Below, piece after piece: positions 25,001-36,133 of a DNA stretch of 64,000 nucleotides. How positions within the stretch are numbered: position 1 is the stretch's first letter; every line of letters begins with the position of its first letter. Location: positions 7,560,001 to 7,624,000 of the forward strand of contig WPIO01000002.1 in NCBI GenBank assembly GCA_009760855.2, written 5' to 3'. Source of the DNA: Cristatella mucedo. Taxonomy: Eukaryota > Bryozoa > Phylactolaemata > Cristatellidae. The position numbers and the translations under genes were made by a program. Below the pieces are notes generated by a model that saw only the letters and a program-made list of their open reading frames with translations, was not told the origin of the DNA and did no database searches.

Positions 25001-26795
25001 CCGTCAGGCGGCAAGATGGCACAGCATTGTCTTCCGTGATGGAACTACTATGACTCAGCGAAGCGAGTTTGCAGTCCACTGTCTCACAGGCAGGGAGATA
25101 CCCCTAGCTATCAGGACAATTGTCTGCCAACGCTTTAGAGCATATATATAGCGCAGGGCGTTGAGCATGCGCTCGCTCGTCCGCGAGCTCACGCCCACAT
25201 AGGTGGGCACTCGCATAGTGTGCACGCGCGCGCGGTCCGAGTTCTTGGCACGCTGACGAGAACGCCGCACTCAGGCCGCACTTTGAATGTCAGCAAATGA
25301 TGCCGCGTATGCATACTACGGTGGCCACGGAGCCTGAAACGAAGAGGCCACCACTTTTCACCAACCTGCACTGGCTACCAGTCAGGCAACGGATCGACTT
25401 CAAAGTTTTGTCGCTCACTTTTAGGTCACTTCATTCTTTGGCTCCAGCCTATCTCTCAAATCTACTCCCCGACCTAGCCAAGCATCGTACCACCCGCTTT
25501 TCGGAATCCAACAGTCTACCAATACCTCGTTCTAACCTCAAATCCTTTGGAGGCCGTGCATTTAGTTCGTATGCTCCCAAAGCCTGAAACTCCCTCCCAA
25601 CTTTCGTCAGAACACCCCCTGACTTGACCACATTTAAAAAGAACTTTAAAACACACCTATTTAGGACGGCATTTGGTGGGTCCCTGTGATTCGTCCTTCA
25701 TGTGCTTGTGCGTGCTGACACTGTTCATGCTGCCACTGGCCACATTTGCATGCTGACCCTATGCATGACACCCCCTAACCACGTTGTTCGTGGTGTTTAT
25801 CACGCATGGTATTACTCACGATTGGGTCGCGTTTCTCTTTGCAGTGGTTGTGGAGCGCCTAGAAAGAGATTGAGTTCTCTGAGGGCGCTTCATCAAGTGC
25901 ATTATTATTATTGTTGTTGTTATTACGAAAGACTTCCACGTTTCGCATTGTCAAAGTCGCTACGTGCGATCCACTTTAGGCGTACGTGCTGTGCTGCTGC
26001 ATGCGGCGGGCCTGGCGAGGTGCACGCCGGCCACCTCGCTGGCCGGCGTGCACCGGCACCACGAGGAATGCGCACCGACCTGACGCTTTCCTAGAGAGCG
26101 GCGCGGCACGAAACTCTGCTCGCACGTGCAAACGCGAAAGCCGCAGGCAACGCGTCTTGCAAGCTAACTTGACCACGTTTCCTTTGGCTAGAGCAGCCGC
26201 TGAAAGACGCCTTCTGACGCTGCTTGATCTGCCTCCTCGTCGTAAGAGCGTCAAGCGAACTTAGCCGCGGTATTGAAGTCTAACGCAGAGCACCGAGCTC
26301 GCCATTATTCGGGGCCATTTCAACTTGGTCGAACGCATAGGATCGATTAGCCGCAAAGTACCAAGAACTCCAAAGAAATTTCGGCGCATGACTCGATGAG
26401 CTACGTGAGAAACTTTAAAAGAATATTCCTGTAATTCGTTTCGTCGTCACTGTTCGCTAGCTCGGTGTGCAGGCAGTGCTGCGGCGATCGCTACGCCGCC
26501 ACTCGACGACAGAGTTTCGCCCTATCTTCTCCAGCACACGCTGCCCCATGTCTTCAATGTTATCGCAAAATATTAATTTGAATTCGTCGTCTATATTAGC
26601 GGTGACTAAGCTTTACGTTCTCACACACCTGCAAATATGACGCTTCGCTGTACGGTACTGCGATGGCAGGTCGCACTGGCACCCGCGGCACTGCTAGCTT
26701 ACCTTTTTTCTATGCTCGTTATAGTATGTATTGTCCCATTTTTGCTGCAATAACTTGTTGTGCGTCGGAAGTATACTCTGGTAAGATCTGTGCAT
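18886..26795 (-). CDS. CFAP97D1: CFAP97-domain protein (CFAP97D1/D2-like), five coding exons
   Basis: Exons in coding order: 26795-26703, 21428-21348, 21223-21105, 20394-20211, 19080-18886; 672 nt, 223 aa plus stop, phases 0,0,2,0 all consistent. Seen: N-terminus MHRSYQSILPTHNKLLQQKW, then VDTKAPQTY, a basic helix (HLHMKLKKLQ), the coiled-coil core IERDNRILLEKM, RVDNRN, SLNREKRRRELLRVTRENQ, and MDNISAFPRDWW. These are the conserved blocks of the small CFAP97-domain proteins related to hemingway and human C17orf105. Family knowledge: cilium/flagellum-associated, mostly testis or ciliated tissue. The symbol is tentative between D1 and D2. The 64-residue S/E/K/A/Q-rich tail in exon 5 goes beyond the family's usual end; reading on past exon 4 without splicing would give a short form ending WWVSKVSER. 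Confidence 0.88.
19350..20060 (-). mobile_element. LINE-A in CFAP97D intron 4, split by a minisatellite
   Basis: 19350-19528 corresponds to the LINE-A C-terminal coding region (GAGCTTACAAACTGAGGGCA..CTCCAGAGAATTTTAGG on plus). 19817-20060 carries the upstream part (CRESRSCHIATPLTDQHWLS). The two are separated by the 16-bp array. Confidence 0.7.
19529..19816. repeat. 16-bp minisatellite
   Basis: 288 bp, 18 units of CGATGCCTAGCCCGAT with a handful of substitutions. The unit matches a LINE-A segment (CGATGCTTGGCCTGAT at about 9577-9595), and LINE-A sequence in the expected order flanks both sides. Confidence 0.93.
20211..20394 (-). CDS. CFAP97D1: CFAP97D exon 4
   Basis: Acceptor AATTACAG; the exon completes Ser and encodes LNREKRRRELLRVTRENQ, AVLQRILNRKPEYDQSKW and MDNISAFPRDWWVSK, then donor GTAAGC. 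If the donor is ignored the frame ends four codons later at TGA, giving a protein of the usual short family length. Confidence 0.93.
21105..21223 (-). CDS. CFAP97D1: CFAP97D exon 3 (coiled-coil core)
   Basis: Acceptor GTTTCAG, encodes LEEERLAMIERDNRILLEKM, SFIMRTKGRVDNRNNYDYK and two bases of a Ser codon, donor GTGAGA. The ERDNR.LLEKMS.IMRT.GRVDNRN block is the strongest family signature. Confidence 0.94.
21348..21428 (-). CDS. CFAP97D1: CFAP97D exon 2
   Basis: Acceptor GTTGGCAG, 27 codons (VREAAPMVDTKAPQTY then MHLHMKLKKLQ), donor GTAAAA. It continues exon 1 (EHRKK-V) in the family pattern K.VDTKAP.TY.HLH.KLKKLQ. The acceptor lacks a good pyrimidine tract because a LINE-C tail ends just upstream. 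Confidence 0.9.
21440..21590 (-). mobile_element. LINE-C 3' end next to CFAP97D exon 2
   Basis: Minus-strand copy of the LINE-C 3' UTR (TGTATCTCCGTCTGTAACTC..GGTGTTACGCGGGAG on plus) with a CGTAACGTAACGTAA tail ending about 11 bp before the exon 2 acceptor. Confidence 0.7.
23543..23705 (-). repeat. SINE-B copy
   Basis: Minus strand: tail complement GGTTAGCCAATTCGCCAGCC, B box complement GACTCGAACCCATGACCTG, A box region CCCAGGGCTACG. In CFAP97D intron 1. Confidence 0.75.
24645..24783 (-). repeat. SINE-A, near complete
   Basis: Minus strand from tail (TCATTTATATAGCGCCGCAAG) through CTTAATCTCTATTCAGGCGC, B box complement GGGGCTCGAGCCCCCGACC and A box complement CCGCTAGACCAAACCAGC. A good reference copy. 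In CFAP97D intron 1. Confidence 0.9.
25352..25918 (+). mobile_element. LINE-A 3' end
   Basis: Encodes [34 protein letters not shown], then a stop in the place of the Trp of KAWNSLP, followed by 3' UTR, hairpin GAGCGCCTAGAAAGAGATTG and (ATT)n tail. In CFAP97D intron 1, antisense to that gene. Confidence 0.9.
26015..26054. repeat. Perfect hairpin with an alternative fold
   Basis: GGTGCACGCCGGCCA (26019-26033) and its exact reverse complement (26040-26054) flank a 6-nt loop. A competing hairpin pairs GCGAGGTG (26015-26022) with CACCTCGC (26032-26039). Confidence 0.8.
26703..26795 (-). CDS. CFAP97D1: CFAP97D exon 1 (start codon)
   Basis: Encodes 31 residues, MHRSYQSILPTHNKLLQQKW then DNTYYNEHRKK, followed by donor GTAAGC. 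The MHR.YQ.ILP and LQ.KWD..YY.EHR patterns are the conserved N-terminus of the family and fix the start. Confidence 0.9.
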
Positions 26796-26833
26796 CTTAA
26801 TTGTCGCTTCGTCGAGGTCTGACCGCGGGAGAT

Positions 26834-26846
26834 ATCGCCTAGCGAT
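26834..26846. promoter_or_regulatory. Second X-box-like palindrome
   Basis: ATCGCCTAGCGAT differs from the core of the X-box 33 bp away only by transitions in its flanks and is a near-perfect palindrome around CTA. It could be a weak or decayed second RFX site. Confidence 0.35.
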
Positions 26847-26866
26847 GGGGGCACTAAGCGGTGTAC

Positions 26867-26880
26867 GGTGCCTAGCAACC
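26867..26880. promoter_or_regulatory. RFX X-box
   Basis: GGTGCCTAGCAACC is an imperfect inverted repeat matching the RFX X-box pattern (GTNNCC ... RGYAAC). It sits 72 bp upstream of the CFAP97D ATG, the position typical of X-boxes in ciliary genes. Confidence 0.65.
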
Positions 26881-26901
26881 CACAGTAGGGTGCTCGCGCT
26901 C

Positions 26902-26911
26902 TCTCGCGATA
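26902..26911. promoter_or_regulatory. TCTCGCGA-type promoter element
   Basis: TCTCGCGATA matches nine of ten bases of the TCTCGCGAGA element known from CpG-type, often bidirectional promoters (BANP site in vertebrates). It lies 61 bp upstream of the UBXN7 ATG. Confidence 0.4.
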
Positions 26912-26971
26912 GGCCGGGCATTCTTAGAGCTCTTTTGCGAGTGAGATACCAAAGACATTCAATGCCGTAGA

Positions 26972-27014
26972 ATGAGCCGCGAAGGCGCTGTTGAACAGTT
27001 TTGCACGATTACAG
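26972..27014 (+). CDS. UBXN7: UBXN7 exon 1 (start codon)
   Basis: This short exon encodes [14 protein letters not shown] plus the first base of a Gly codon, then donor GTAAAC. It matches the family N-terminus, in which a QF..ITG motif precedes the UBA-like helices. Phase 1 joins the GC that opens exon 2 to give ITGASE. It was too short to stand out as an ORF and was found by matching phase and motif. Confidence 0.85.
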
Positions 27015-27616
27015 GTAAACGGAACACATTCTGTACGCAGCGCAAATCGTCTTAGTTAAATCTATATAGCTTTATTTCTAAAAGATACGCATACGGATTC
27101 TGAGATACGCCATTTATCAGCACCAGAGAATTCGACGAATTCTCGCCGTTTCATGCTCTTCTTTACTGTAGAACGTCCCGTTTCTCGCGTACCCACCATT
27201 GCCGCCGCTCGCGCTGCGGGGCAGGCTTTTTGCTCGGTATTGCTTAGCGCTCCTGAAGCACTTGAGCAGACCCTACTTCTTCAGTCCACTAGCCTTCATT
27301 CGAAAGCATGGTACTATGTATGGTATGCTGAGCTTTGGACTGTGAGTGTTAGCAGCAGTTCCAGTGACTTCGGTTATAATAATAGTAATAATTCATTTGA
27401 TAATTCGCCCTCAGAGAACTAAATGTCTTTCTAGGCGCATTACAATCGCTGTAAAGGAAGCACGATCGAATGGTTAGTGGTAGATGGTGTGATGGTTGGT
27501 TATAGTGTGATGGTTAGTTTGGGTGTGATGGTTGGTTATGGTGTGCTGATGCTTTGGACTGTGAATGTTGGCAGCATTTCCTGTAATTTTGGTTGTGGAT
27601 GGTCAGCGAACCAACC

Positions 27617-27661
<45 letters not shown>

Positions 27662-30538
27662 CTTGTGTGCCTTAAGAGGTAGGGCACTTTTCCGAGAAGG
27701 TGCTGCCGCGATGGCGTTTCCATATGCTTCCAAGGAATCAGTCTTTCTGTTGTATATGATAAAGAGTGCCCGATACTCAGCACCGCAGCTACCTACCGTC
27801 TTCGTGCCACGAAATGCACCTATTTATTACAGTATTCAGTGGCTCCTTCCCCGTGATTCATCGCTTATATGCTTATGAGTGCTGACACTGTTGCATGCTG
27901 CCACTAACCATACTTCATGCTGATCCTGTGCATGTCACCCCTAACCATGTTATTCTCGTTGTTTATTGAGCGCGCTACCGCTAACCATTCGATCGTGTTT
28001 CCTTTGCAGCAATTGTAAAGCGCCTAGAAAGAGATTGAGTTCACCGAGGGCACTTTATCAAGTGTGTTATTATTATTATGTGCTGCTGGATCAATCAACG
28101 TTTGGCCCTATAGTTATTGCAGGCTTTCAACTCTGCCCCTGTGTAATAGATGTAATACCCAGTCGAAAGTGAAAGCGGTTTCGCTCGCTTCGTTCAGAGG
28201 GAGTAAGAGAATATCCGTGGCACTGCCACGCGTCACGAGCAGCATCGGCGAGATTCTCTCTTGGCTCGTGACCCCCCCCCCTGCCCTCTGAAGCCAAGCG
28301 CTGCCCAGCCAGCTCGGCATGGACGGCAGCAATATCTCGCAGCCACTGTCATCGGCACTCGTCCCTCGTGAAGCAGGGGCCGGGCGTAGATGGATTTGGT
28401 CCGTGCTTGCACTCGCGCCGAGTCCGACGCGTCATCGTCGTCTCTTCCGCCAGGCGCCTCAGAGGATGCTGCTCGGCAGACGCTCGATGCTTGTGACTGG
28501 CAGCTGGACGTGGCCATCAATGTCTATGTGGACGGCGAGAGCGTGAGCACCGGCGTCAACACTGGCAGCCGCGAGCTGCCACCGTCCTTCGTTGCTCCGT
28601 TTGCTACGTCAGCAGCGGCGGCCGCGGCTTCGGCCTCCAGCGATCGAGGCGCTGCTGCTGCTGCTGACGGTGCTGATGCTCGGGCTTTCTACCACCGCAG
28701 GTCAGCAGGTGCCAGTGGCACGCGGCCAGCAGAGGTCGAGGCTCGCGCGCGGTGGCGAAGCGCGCGACACAGATCGTTGCTAGCTCAAAGTGGCAATGGG
28801 AGCCACCGGTCATGACGAAGGGCGTGCGGTGTCGACTACGCCGCGGCAGCCGGCCGGCCAGTGGTGAACGAACGAGAGACGCTTCCTCTGCGAGTAGGCT
28901 TTCTAATTTCCGAGTTTCACCCTTGTTTTCCCGATGGCTCGTCATTCTATTTGAGAAGGTTTGCTTTCGTCCATTGGTAAATGTCAGCAGAACATGCTGC
29001 AACGGAGTCGTTGAGAGTTCGATGCGCGAGAAGACAGGAAAGGATCAGAGCACAGACAGGTAGACAGCTGTGCATCATCTGCATAATAATGAAAGCTTAG
29101 ATTGTGCTTCGAGATTGCATTGGCAAGAGGGAGAATGTAAACTGTGGAAAGGAGTGGACCAAACACGGGTCTCTAGGGTATCTTGAACTGTAAAAGCTGC
29201 TCGGATAATTTATGTCAATCCTTCATAATCTCACGTTGAGGTGCTATCGCCGCGACCAAGGTCTGGCTGAGGTCGTGGACTCGAGCCCCGAGGCATATGT
29301 GAAGCGCCTGAATAGAGATTGAGTTCCCTTAGGGCGCTATACAAATGAATTATATATATTTTTATTATATGTTGAGATGAGACTTTAATTAATATAGTGC
29401 ATTGCCAGGGATGCCCAGGAGAGATGATTAGCCGGCAAGAAGGTCTTCTTAATCAGTGGTAGCAAATGCTGCCAAGAGATACAGCACAACTAGTGAAGAT
29501 ATTCTGCCTAACTCAGAATTCCTGAGAAGTCATTTATTATTTTTGCAACAGTTTTACCGCATGGACTCATTTTTTTCTAAAAACCTGTCCAACTTGCTAA
29601 TTTATAAGTTTTTGTATACAAACTTATCTGGTCGGCCACCACTTGTGGCCATCTTTGCTTTGGTAGGAACAGCAACAGGATGCACCTCGTGGATGTTGCT
29701 GGAGTTATCTTGCTATAGAGCTGACTTTAATGAGTAGCTTAAGAAGTACTTGGATCTCAGAATGCACACAGTAGCTGCTACACAGAGTACGAACCCGTCT
29801 GGTACTGTGTGAACCGTGACCGTGGTGTGGTGGGTGCTGCTCGGTCATTGGGTACTTGCAGCCTTGCACTGACTAGACATCGGTGCCTCTGTTGTGGCAC
29901 TTGCCTCGGAGCTTATGCTTCCTGTGCCTCGCTGGCAGATGCCGTTTGGTAGCTTTGTAATGCCCCTGTATAATGCCGCCGCAAGGTCGATGCTTTTTCC
30001 TCAGACTGCCGTGCACAGATTGATATGGATTCGCTGTCCACAGAGCTTGCTCACCGTAGTGCACACTGTTGTAAGCTGGGATCTGCCTTTCTTTTGTACT
30101 TGTAGTGATGAGGAAGTTCGAGCTCCGATACCCCAGAAGACCGAGACAATGGTCACCGGGCATGCATACGGTATGTCCTTGTAGGCTCGTATCATTGGCA
30201 AAGCCAGTGACCGAGACAATTGCCAAAACCACTGCTGACTTGCTCGTTACCATTACTTCGGAGTGCATGTGCGCTCCTCTTTGGTCTGACCCTGTAGCCC
30301 ATCCGACCAGCATGAGGGTCTTGCCGTGGTCGGATAGGTCCTAGCAGGAGCCTCGTGATCGGCATTCGTTCGATGATGCTTCGTGTGCCAAAGAGATGCT
30401 CCGGGGGTTCACCGGCTTGCCCATGTTTTAAGGCATTGTCGTAGCAAAGGCCTCTTGAAGATTGCTCAAAGCATTCGAAGATCCTTGTATCTTTCTCCTT
30501 TATCGGTCACAAGCTTCTCCTGAAGACGTGTGACTGTA

Positions 30539-30610
<72 letters not shown>

Positions 30611-33600
30611 ACAACCGTCACCTGCTGCTTGCAGTTGACTTACATTAATATTGGTGCTGCAATTAACATTTCGTGGTGCAGTAAATAATTAATCAGAGTT
30701 TTGTGCTCGACAAGTAACCGATTTGCATTTCTACTCAAGTTCAACTGGTTGGGCTTCATGTGCCCCGAGGAAGGGTCGATAGTACTGTCTCCACCGGTAG
30801 TACTGCCTGCACCTGTGATGATTCGAGTTCCTTCAACCGGTGAGGGTGGCTGTGTGAAAGTTAGAGTCGTTTCCTGGTGAAGTGTTGGGCTTCTTCTACT
30901 ATGATCACTACCAATTATGCACTTGCATGCATTTACACCCTTCTTGCGAATGAATCGAGATTGTACTGTGATTGCTGGCAGCATTTAACAGCTAACGAAA
31001 TACTCCCTTGGTGAGCCCTGGTACCACAGCGACCATTGTGTTGTATATGTGCATTGCGTGACCCCTAAAGGCCAGTCTTCCTCACTTGCTGCGCTAATCT
31101 CCATTTTGCAAATATCGTTTTGTTCTAAATGAATTTCGAGCATCATTTTTCTTTCGGATAATAATAATAATAATAATGCCCTTGATAAAGCGCCCTCAGA
31201 TAAATCAATCTCTTCCTAGGTGCTTTACATTTGCTGCAAAGGGAACCGCGATTGAATCGTGAGTAATATCATGCTTGATAAACAACATGAATATCATGGT
31301 TAGGGGTGACATGCACAGGGTCATCATGCAAATGTGGTTAGTGGCAGCATGCACAGTGTCAGCATGCATAAGCACATCAAGGACGAATCACAGAAACCCA
31401 CTAAATGCTGTCCTAAATAGATGTTTTTAAATTCTTTTTAAATGTGGTCAAATCAGGGGATGTTCTGACGCAGGTCGGGAGGGAGTTCCAAGCTTTGGGA
31501 GCATACGAACTAAATGCATGGTCTCCAAAGGATTTGAGGTTTGTACGAGGTATTTGTAGATTGTTGGATTCCGAAAAGTGGGTGGTACGCTGTTTGGCCT
31601 GGTGTGGGAGTAGATCTGAGAGATAGGCTGGAGCCAAAGAATGAAGTGACCTAAAAGTGAGCGACAAAACCTTGAAGTCAATCCGTTGCTTGACTGGTAG
31701 CCAGTGCAGGTCGGCGAGAAGTGGTGTGATGTGGCAACTGCGACGCTCACGACAGACAAGCCTAGCTGCAGAGTTTTGCACCAGCTGCAATCGCCTGATT
31801 GCACATGCTGGTAGATAGGCAAGAAGAGAGTTACAGGAGTCAAGATGGGATGTCACAAATGCCTGGACCAACTTAGATGTGGCATCCCTGTCTAAACAAG
31901 AACGAATTTTAGCAATGTTATGTAGCTGAAAGTAGGTAGATTTGACTGTGGAGCTGATGTGGCCGTCTAGTGAGAGGTCACTTTGGAACATTGCACCTAG
32001 ATTTCGAGCTGATTCAACGGAAGATATGCTGGCACAGCCAATTTTGAGCGTCAGCCTTTCCCATTTCTGCATTACACTGGGTTTGTCCATAACTAGTAAG
32101 TTAGTTTTAGAACCGTTTAGTATTAGAAAATTTGCTGCCATCCATGTGCGGATTTATACTCACTGTGCTCACTCGCCTTAATCAAGTCATTGGTAGAAGC
32201 CTTAGCAATGATGAGAAGCACCATTACATCTTTGCTCGATATTTGAGACATTAGTCTGTTTAAAGCCTCGTGCTGACTCGAGGTGGTTTCATCACTTCTT
32301 AACAAGCTGTAAACTTTTGGGTCAACTCCTAGCAACCACACAATTTACAGTGACTAATTTTAACTAGGCGTTGCATATGGTGGTGCTGTTGCTTGCCCTT
32401 GCATCGGCTACGATCGTTTCAGGTACGAATCTAGCTAGCCGACGAAGGTCACGACCATGTGTCTTTAGAGACATAAGATGGGAAACTCGTAAGTGAATAT
32501 CCGTGGAGAGTTGTCAACTGAGTGCTGTGTGGCATACTTCGAACCGCCCTTGTTGCTAATTGGATGCTTTTACAAATTAGTTTGCTACTCTCTTTACATA
32601 GCTGAGACCTGGGGGGATGCAGCAGGGGTAAACATGCTGGATGTGGTCTGAACAACTGCTATTTGTGGTCGTTAATTGATTCGCTAGCCTTTTTCAGCTT
32701 GGATTTCATGCCAGGTCTGGTTCATTGTCATGCACTGTCCATACTGGATTTGGATGTGCAGTGCACTTGTTTACCTGAGCTGGACTTGCAGCCATTGCTC
32801 TGATCGAGAGCCAAGGATTGCTTAAGTTTTTGTGACATAATAAGGGATTAGATTGCCTGATATCTCATATCTTGGTTGATCGTATGGCTCCCTCCCTAGT
32901 TTGTAGTCGGATCCTCTGGTTACTACTGGCAGGCATGCTGTCATTGGGTTTTCTGCAGCTTTCTATGGACCAAACCTAACTACTAAAGAGACAATTGCAT
33001 GGGAATGTTCCCAGAAACCAAGCGTCCTCTGCAACCATAAAGACATCATCTCTAGGATAATTAGGAATTTGCTCAAGAATTGGATGCTCATCTCTCGAAC
33101 GAAGTCGTCAAATCCTTCTAAGGCAAAAACCCTCACAAGAAGATGTCTGTGGAGGTTATAATAATAATAATAATAGTACATTTGTTATAGTTCCCGAAGT
33201 GAACTCAATCTCTTTCTAGGCACTTTACATTTGCTGCAAAGGAAGCATGATCGAATGGTGAGTGATGCCATGCTTGATAAACAGCATTAATAACAGGGTT
33301 AGATGTGACATGCACAGGAGCAGCATGCAAATATGGTTAGTGGCAGCATGCACAGTGTCATCACACATAAGCATACAAAGGACAAATCACACGAATCCAC
33401 TAAATGCTGTGCTAAATATATGTTTTTAGTTTCTTTTTAAATGTGGTCAAGTTTTGGGATGTTGTGACGGAAGTTGGAAGTGAGTTACATGCGTTTCGAG
33501 CATACGAACTAGATGCACGGTCTCCAAAGGATTTGAGGTTCGTACGAGATATACACCTAAGCCATTTTGAATAGCAGCAGCCGTTGCACATACTCATACA

Positions 33601-36052
33601 GCGTGGAGCTCAGGACACATATTTCGAACTCGACATACTAATGAATGGTTATATCTGGCGAGATAGGCTAGTTTGAGCGGAGTAGTTCAGAAGCCACGTG
33701 ACAGCTCATGGAAATCACGAGAACAAGTCGAGATATTTTATCGAAGGCTTTAGAACCACTTGAAATAATGGCAGGAATTGAAGGAATAACAAAGCTGATA
33801 ATGACAGGCTTGATAGGGTGCAAAACACGACAAAAGAAAGTTTGCTATGAGGGAAGGCTCAAGCCTACCAGTTTCTCAGGCAAGACATCGAGATTGTGTG
33901 CGATGCTTGAATGTGCTTACTGGTATTCTAGAGAATTGTATTCTAGATTTTTAGCTCGATTGGCAGTACTTGAGCGTTTTATTGGCTCCCAGCCGGACTG
34001 AAGCCGGGACATGGGTTCTTTCTGCTAATTATTCTATGCCCAAGTACAACTAGCCACTATAACGGGACAAGTTATGGACGGTATGCCTAAATTAGCCCTA
34101 AGCCTTTTAAATTCCTTCAAACTGACATTTTTGGCCAGGATAGATTGTTGATAAATGACACATTCAGCTGAATCTGAAAAGTGAGGTTGCTTGAGAACCG
34201 ATATTGTAAAGCCAACCCATTAAGCCGTATTTGTTTCTCTGGGGAAAGCCTGCAATGAGTCTGTCCCAGAATGGGCATGCTTCGTGAGAGGTCAAACTGT
34301 GGCACCGTATTAGGCTGGATACTGTACACTCAAATTGATAGAACTTATCAATACCGAAAAGTTTGGTTGTGTACATCGTGAGGAAGGTAATGGAGAATTG
34401 TAGCCCTGAAAATGCCTCAACTGGCCCCACACTACCTCTATTGAAAACATCACCATAGAGCCTAGAGTTGTGGATGAGGTTCAAAGCGGTTTTGCTCCAT
34501 CGAAAGCTCATGCAGGCCATTTCTGGACAGCAAGTTAGCATTCACACCGGTAGATGGCGATTAAATTATTCTCAAGTCGTTGTAAGAGAAAATCGCATCT
34601 GTCGTCGAAGAGTATGTTATGACGTTTCCAGTGCAATTGCAACAAGCTTGGAGTAGCATAGTGGCTGATGTTTGCACGAGTTCGATCAGCTATGCCTGGG
34701 CGAGTCCTGTCGATCACTGCAAATACTTGTAGGTGAAAATCGTATTAGCTCAATATACACTGGTTGTGGTACATGATAATTGTGTCAACGTATTGCTTTG
34801 GCTTATTTCAACCAATGCACTTACTTAGGTCACAACAGCATTCGATATTTACTCAAAATGCAGGTGGATAGATGGCCATCGTGGTGGCTGCCCCAGCTGC
34901 CCTCCTACTTTAGGGTTGAGTGTAGTGGTGCTGATGAGTTGCAGAGTAAAGTGGAGGTGCAACTAGCTAACTCTTGGTTTCCATTCAGCTCGCCCAGCAG
35001 CAGCAGTGTGGTGCTTGTTGTTTGTTTATACGCCCCTGGGCACGCTTTTGCATTTTTGCATTGCCTGGCCGACAGCCGAACCTGTTTCCTGTAGAAGAGC
35101 AAGAGGAGCGTCTAATCTCCGGCGGTGCACCTGAGGCTGCACCCAAGCGGCCGTGCACGCAGCGGCTGGAAGCCATGTTCAAGCCACCGACGGAGCTTCT
35201 TTTCAACGGCAGCTATGAGGAGGCAAGCAGAGCATGATTTGTGGCATTCGCGCTCACCGTTTCATTTGTTGTCCTTGCTTTGAGCGGCATGATCAGAACG
35301 GTGGATCTCAACTTTCAGTTTTTTCGTGTCATAGGCTAAGGCTTTTGCAGCCATTCGCAAGCTATGGCTGCTGCTCGACGTGCAAAATCAACTGGAATTC
35401 GGCTGCCTGACGCTTAACCGCGATCTGTGGTCACGCGATCGCGTTAAAGCCTTGGTGCGGAAGCACTGTGTGATGGTGCAGGTAGGTGATGAGCTCGTTG
35501 TGTTCACGGGCCCTACCGGCATGTGTCTGTCTTGTGAGCTTAGCGGACGATTCGCCCCGGCTCAAGTTAACCATTCTTTGTCTTGCCCTTGCGCGCATGC
35601 TTTTAAGATAAAGTTGCCCTTTTATGTGTCAGATGGCCATGTTGAGAGCCGAAATTGTATTGAGAAAGGATCGCTTAGAAATGATAGTTGTGTACTATAT
35701 TACTCAGTGTCAGCAACTTGTTACATACTGACACTATTCCTAGGTTGTATCAATTATTGCATTGTGTTCGTGTGCAGTTTCTGGATAATGTAATTACTTC
35801 TTGCGGCTGTAGGGTCTGCCTCTTATCTAAAATGTGATGCCTATTTAGGCAACTGTTTGCATGCTATGACGTGTGTAGGGAAGTTTGTTTGGGCAAACAG
35901 AAGCAGCTCTTACAGCTGCAAACTCAAGCACTTCAGCCGATGTGTGCTTGGATGAGGTGAATGAGGACAGCTAGTGCTAGCATGCCTGAACATCCGACTT
36001 GCAGCAGCTGCAACTGCACGGGCCTGGCTGGCCATCCCGTGGCTTCTGCCTC

Positions 36053-36133
<81 letters not shown>

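Larger units (their letters stand above)
26796..26971. promoter_or_regulatory. Bidirectional promoter between CFAP97D and UBXN7
   Basis: Only 176 bp separate the two start codons, which point away from each other. The stretch is CpG-containing, has no TATA box in a useful place, and holds an RFX-like X-box, a second X-box-like palindrome and a TCTCGCGA element. Both 5' UTRs must lie inside it unless non-coding first exons exist. Confidence 0.75.

Noticed and set aside
28319-28545. ATG at 28319 as the start of UBXN7
   Set aside because: It is in a different frame from the UBA-like segment. The short exon at 26972 gives the expected QF..ITG motif with correct phase.
28541-28546. GTGAGC as the donor of UBXN7 exon 2
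   Set aside because: It is a better consensus but in phase 0, whereas exon 3 needs phase 2. The donor after 28700 keeps the frame.
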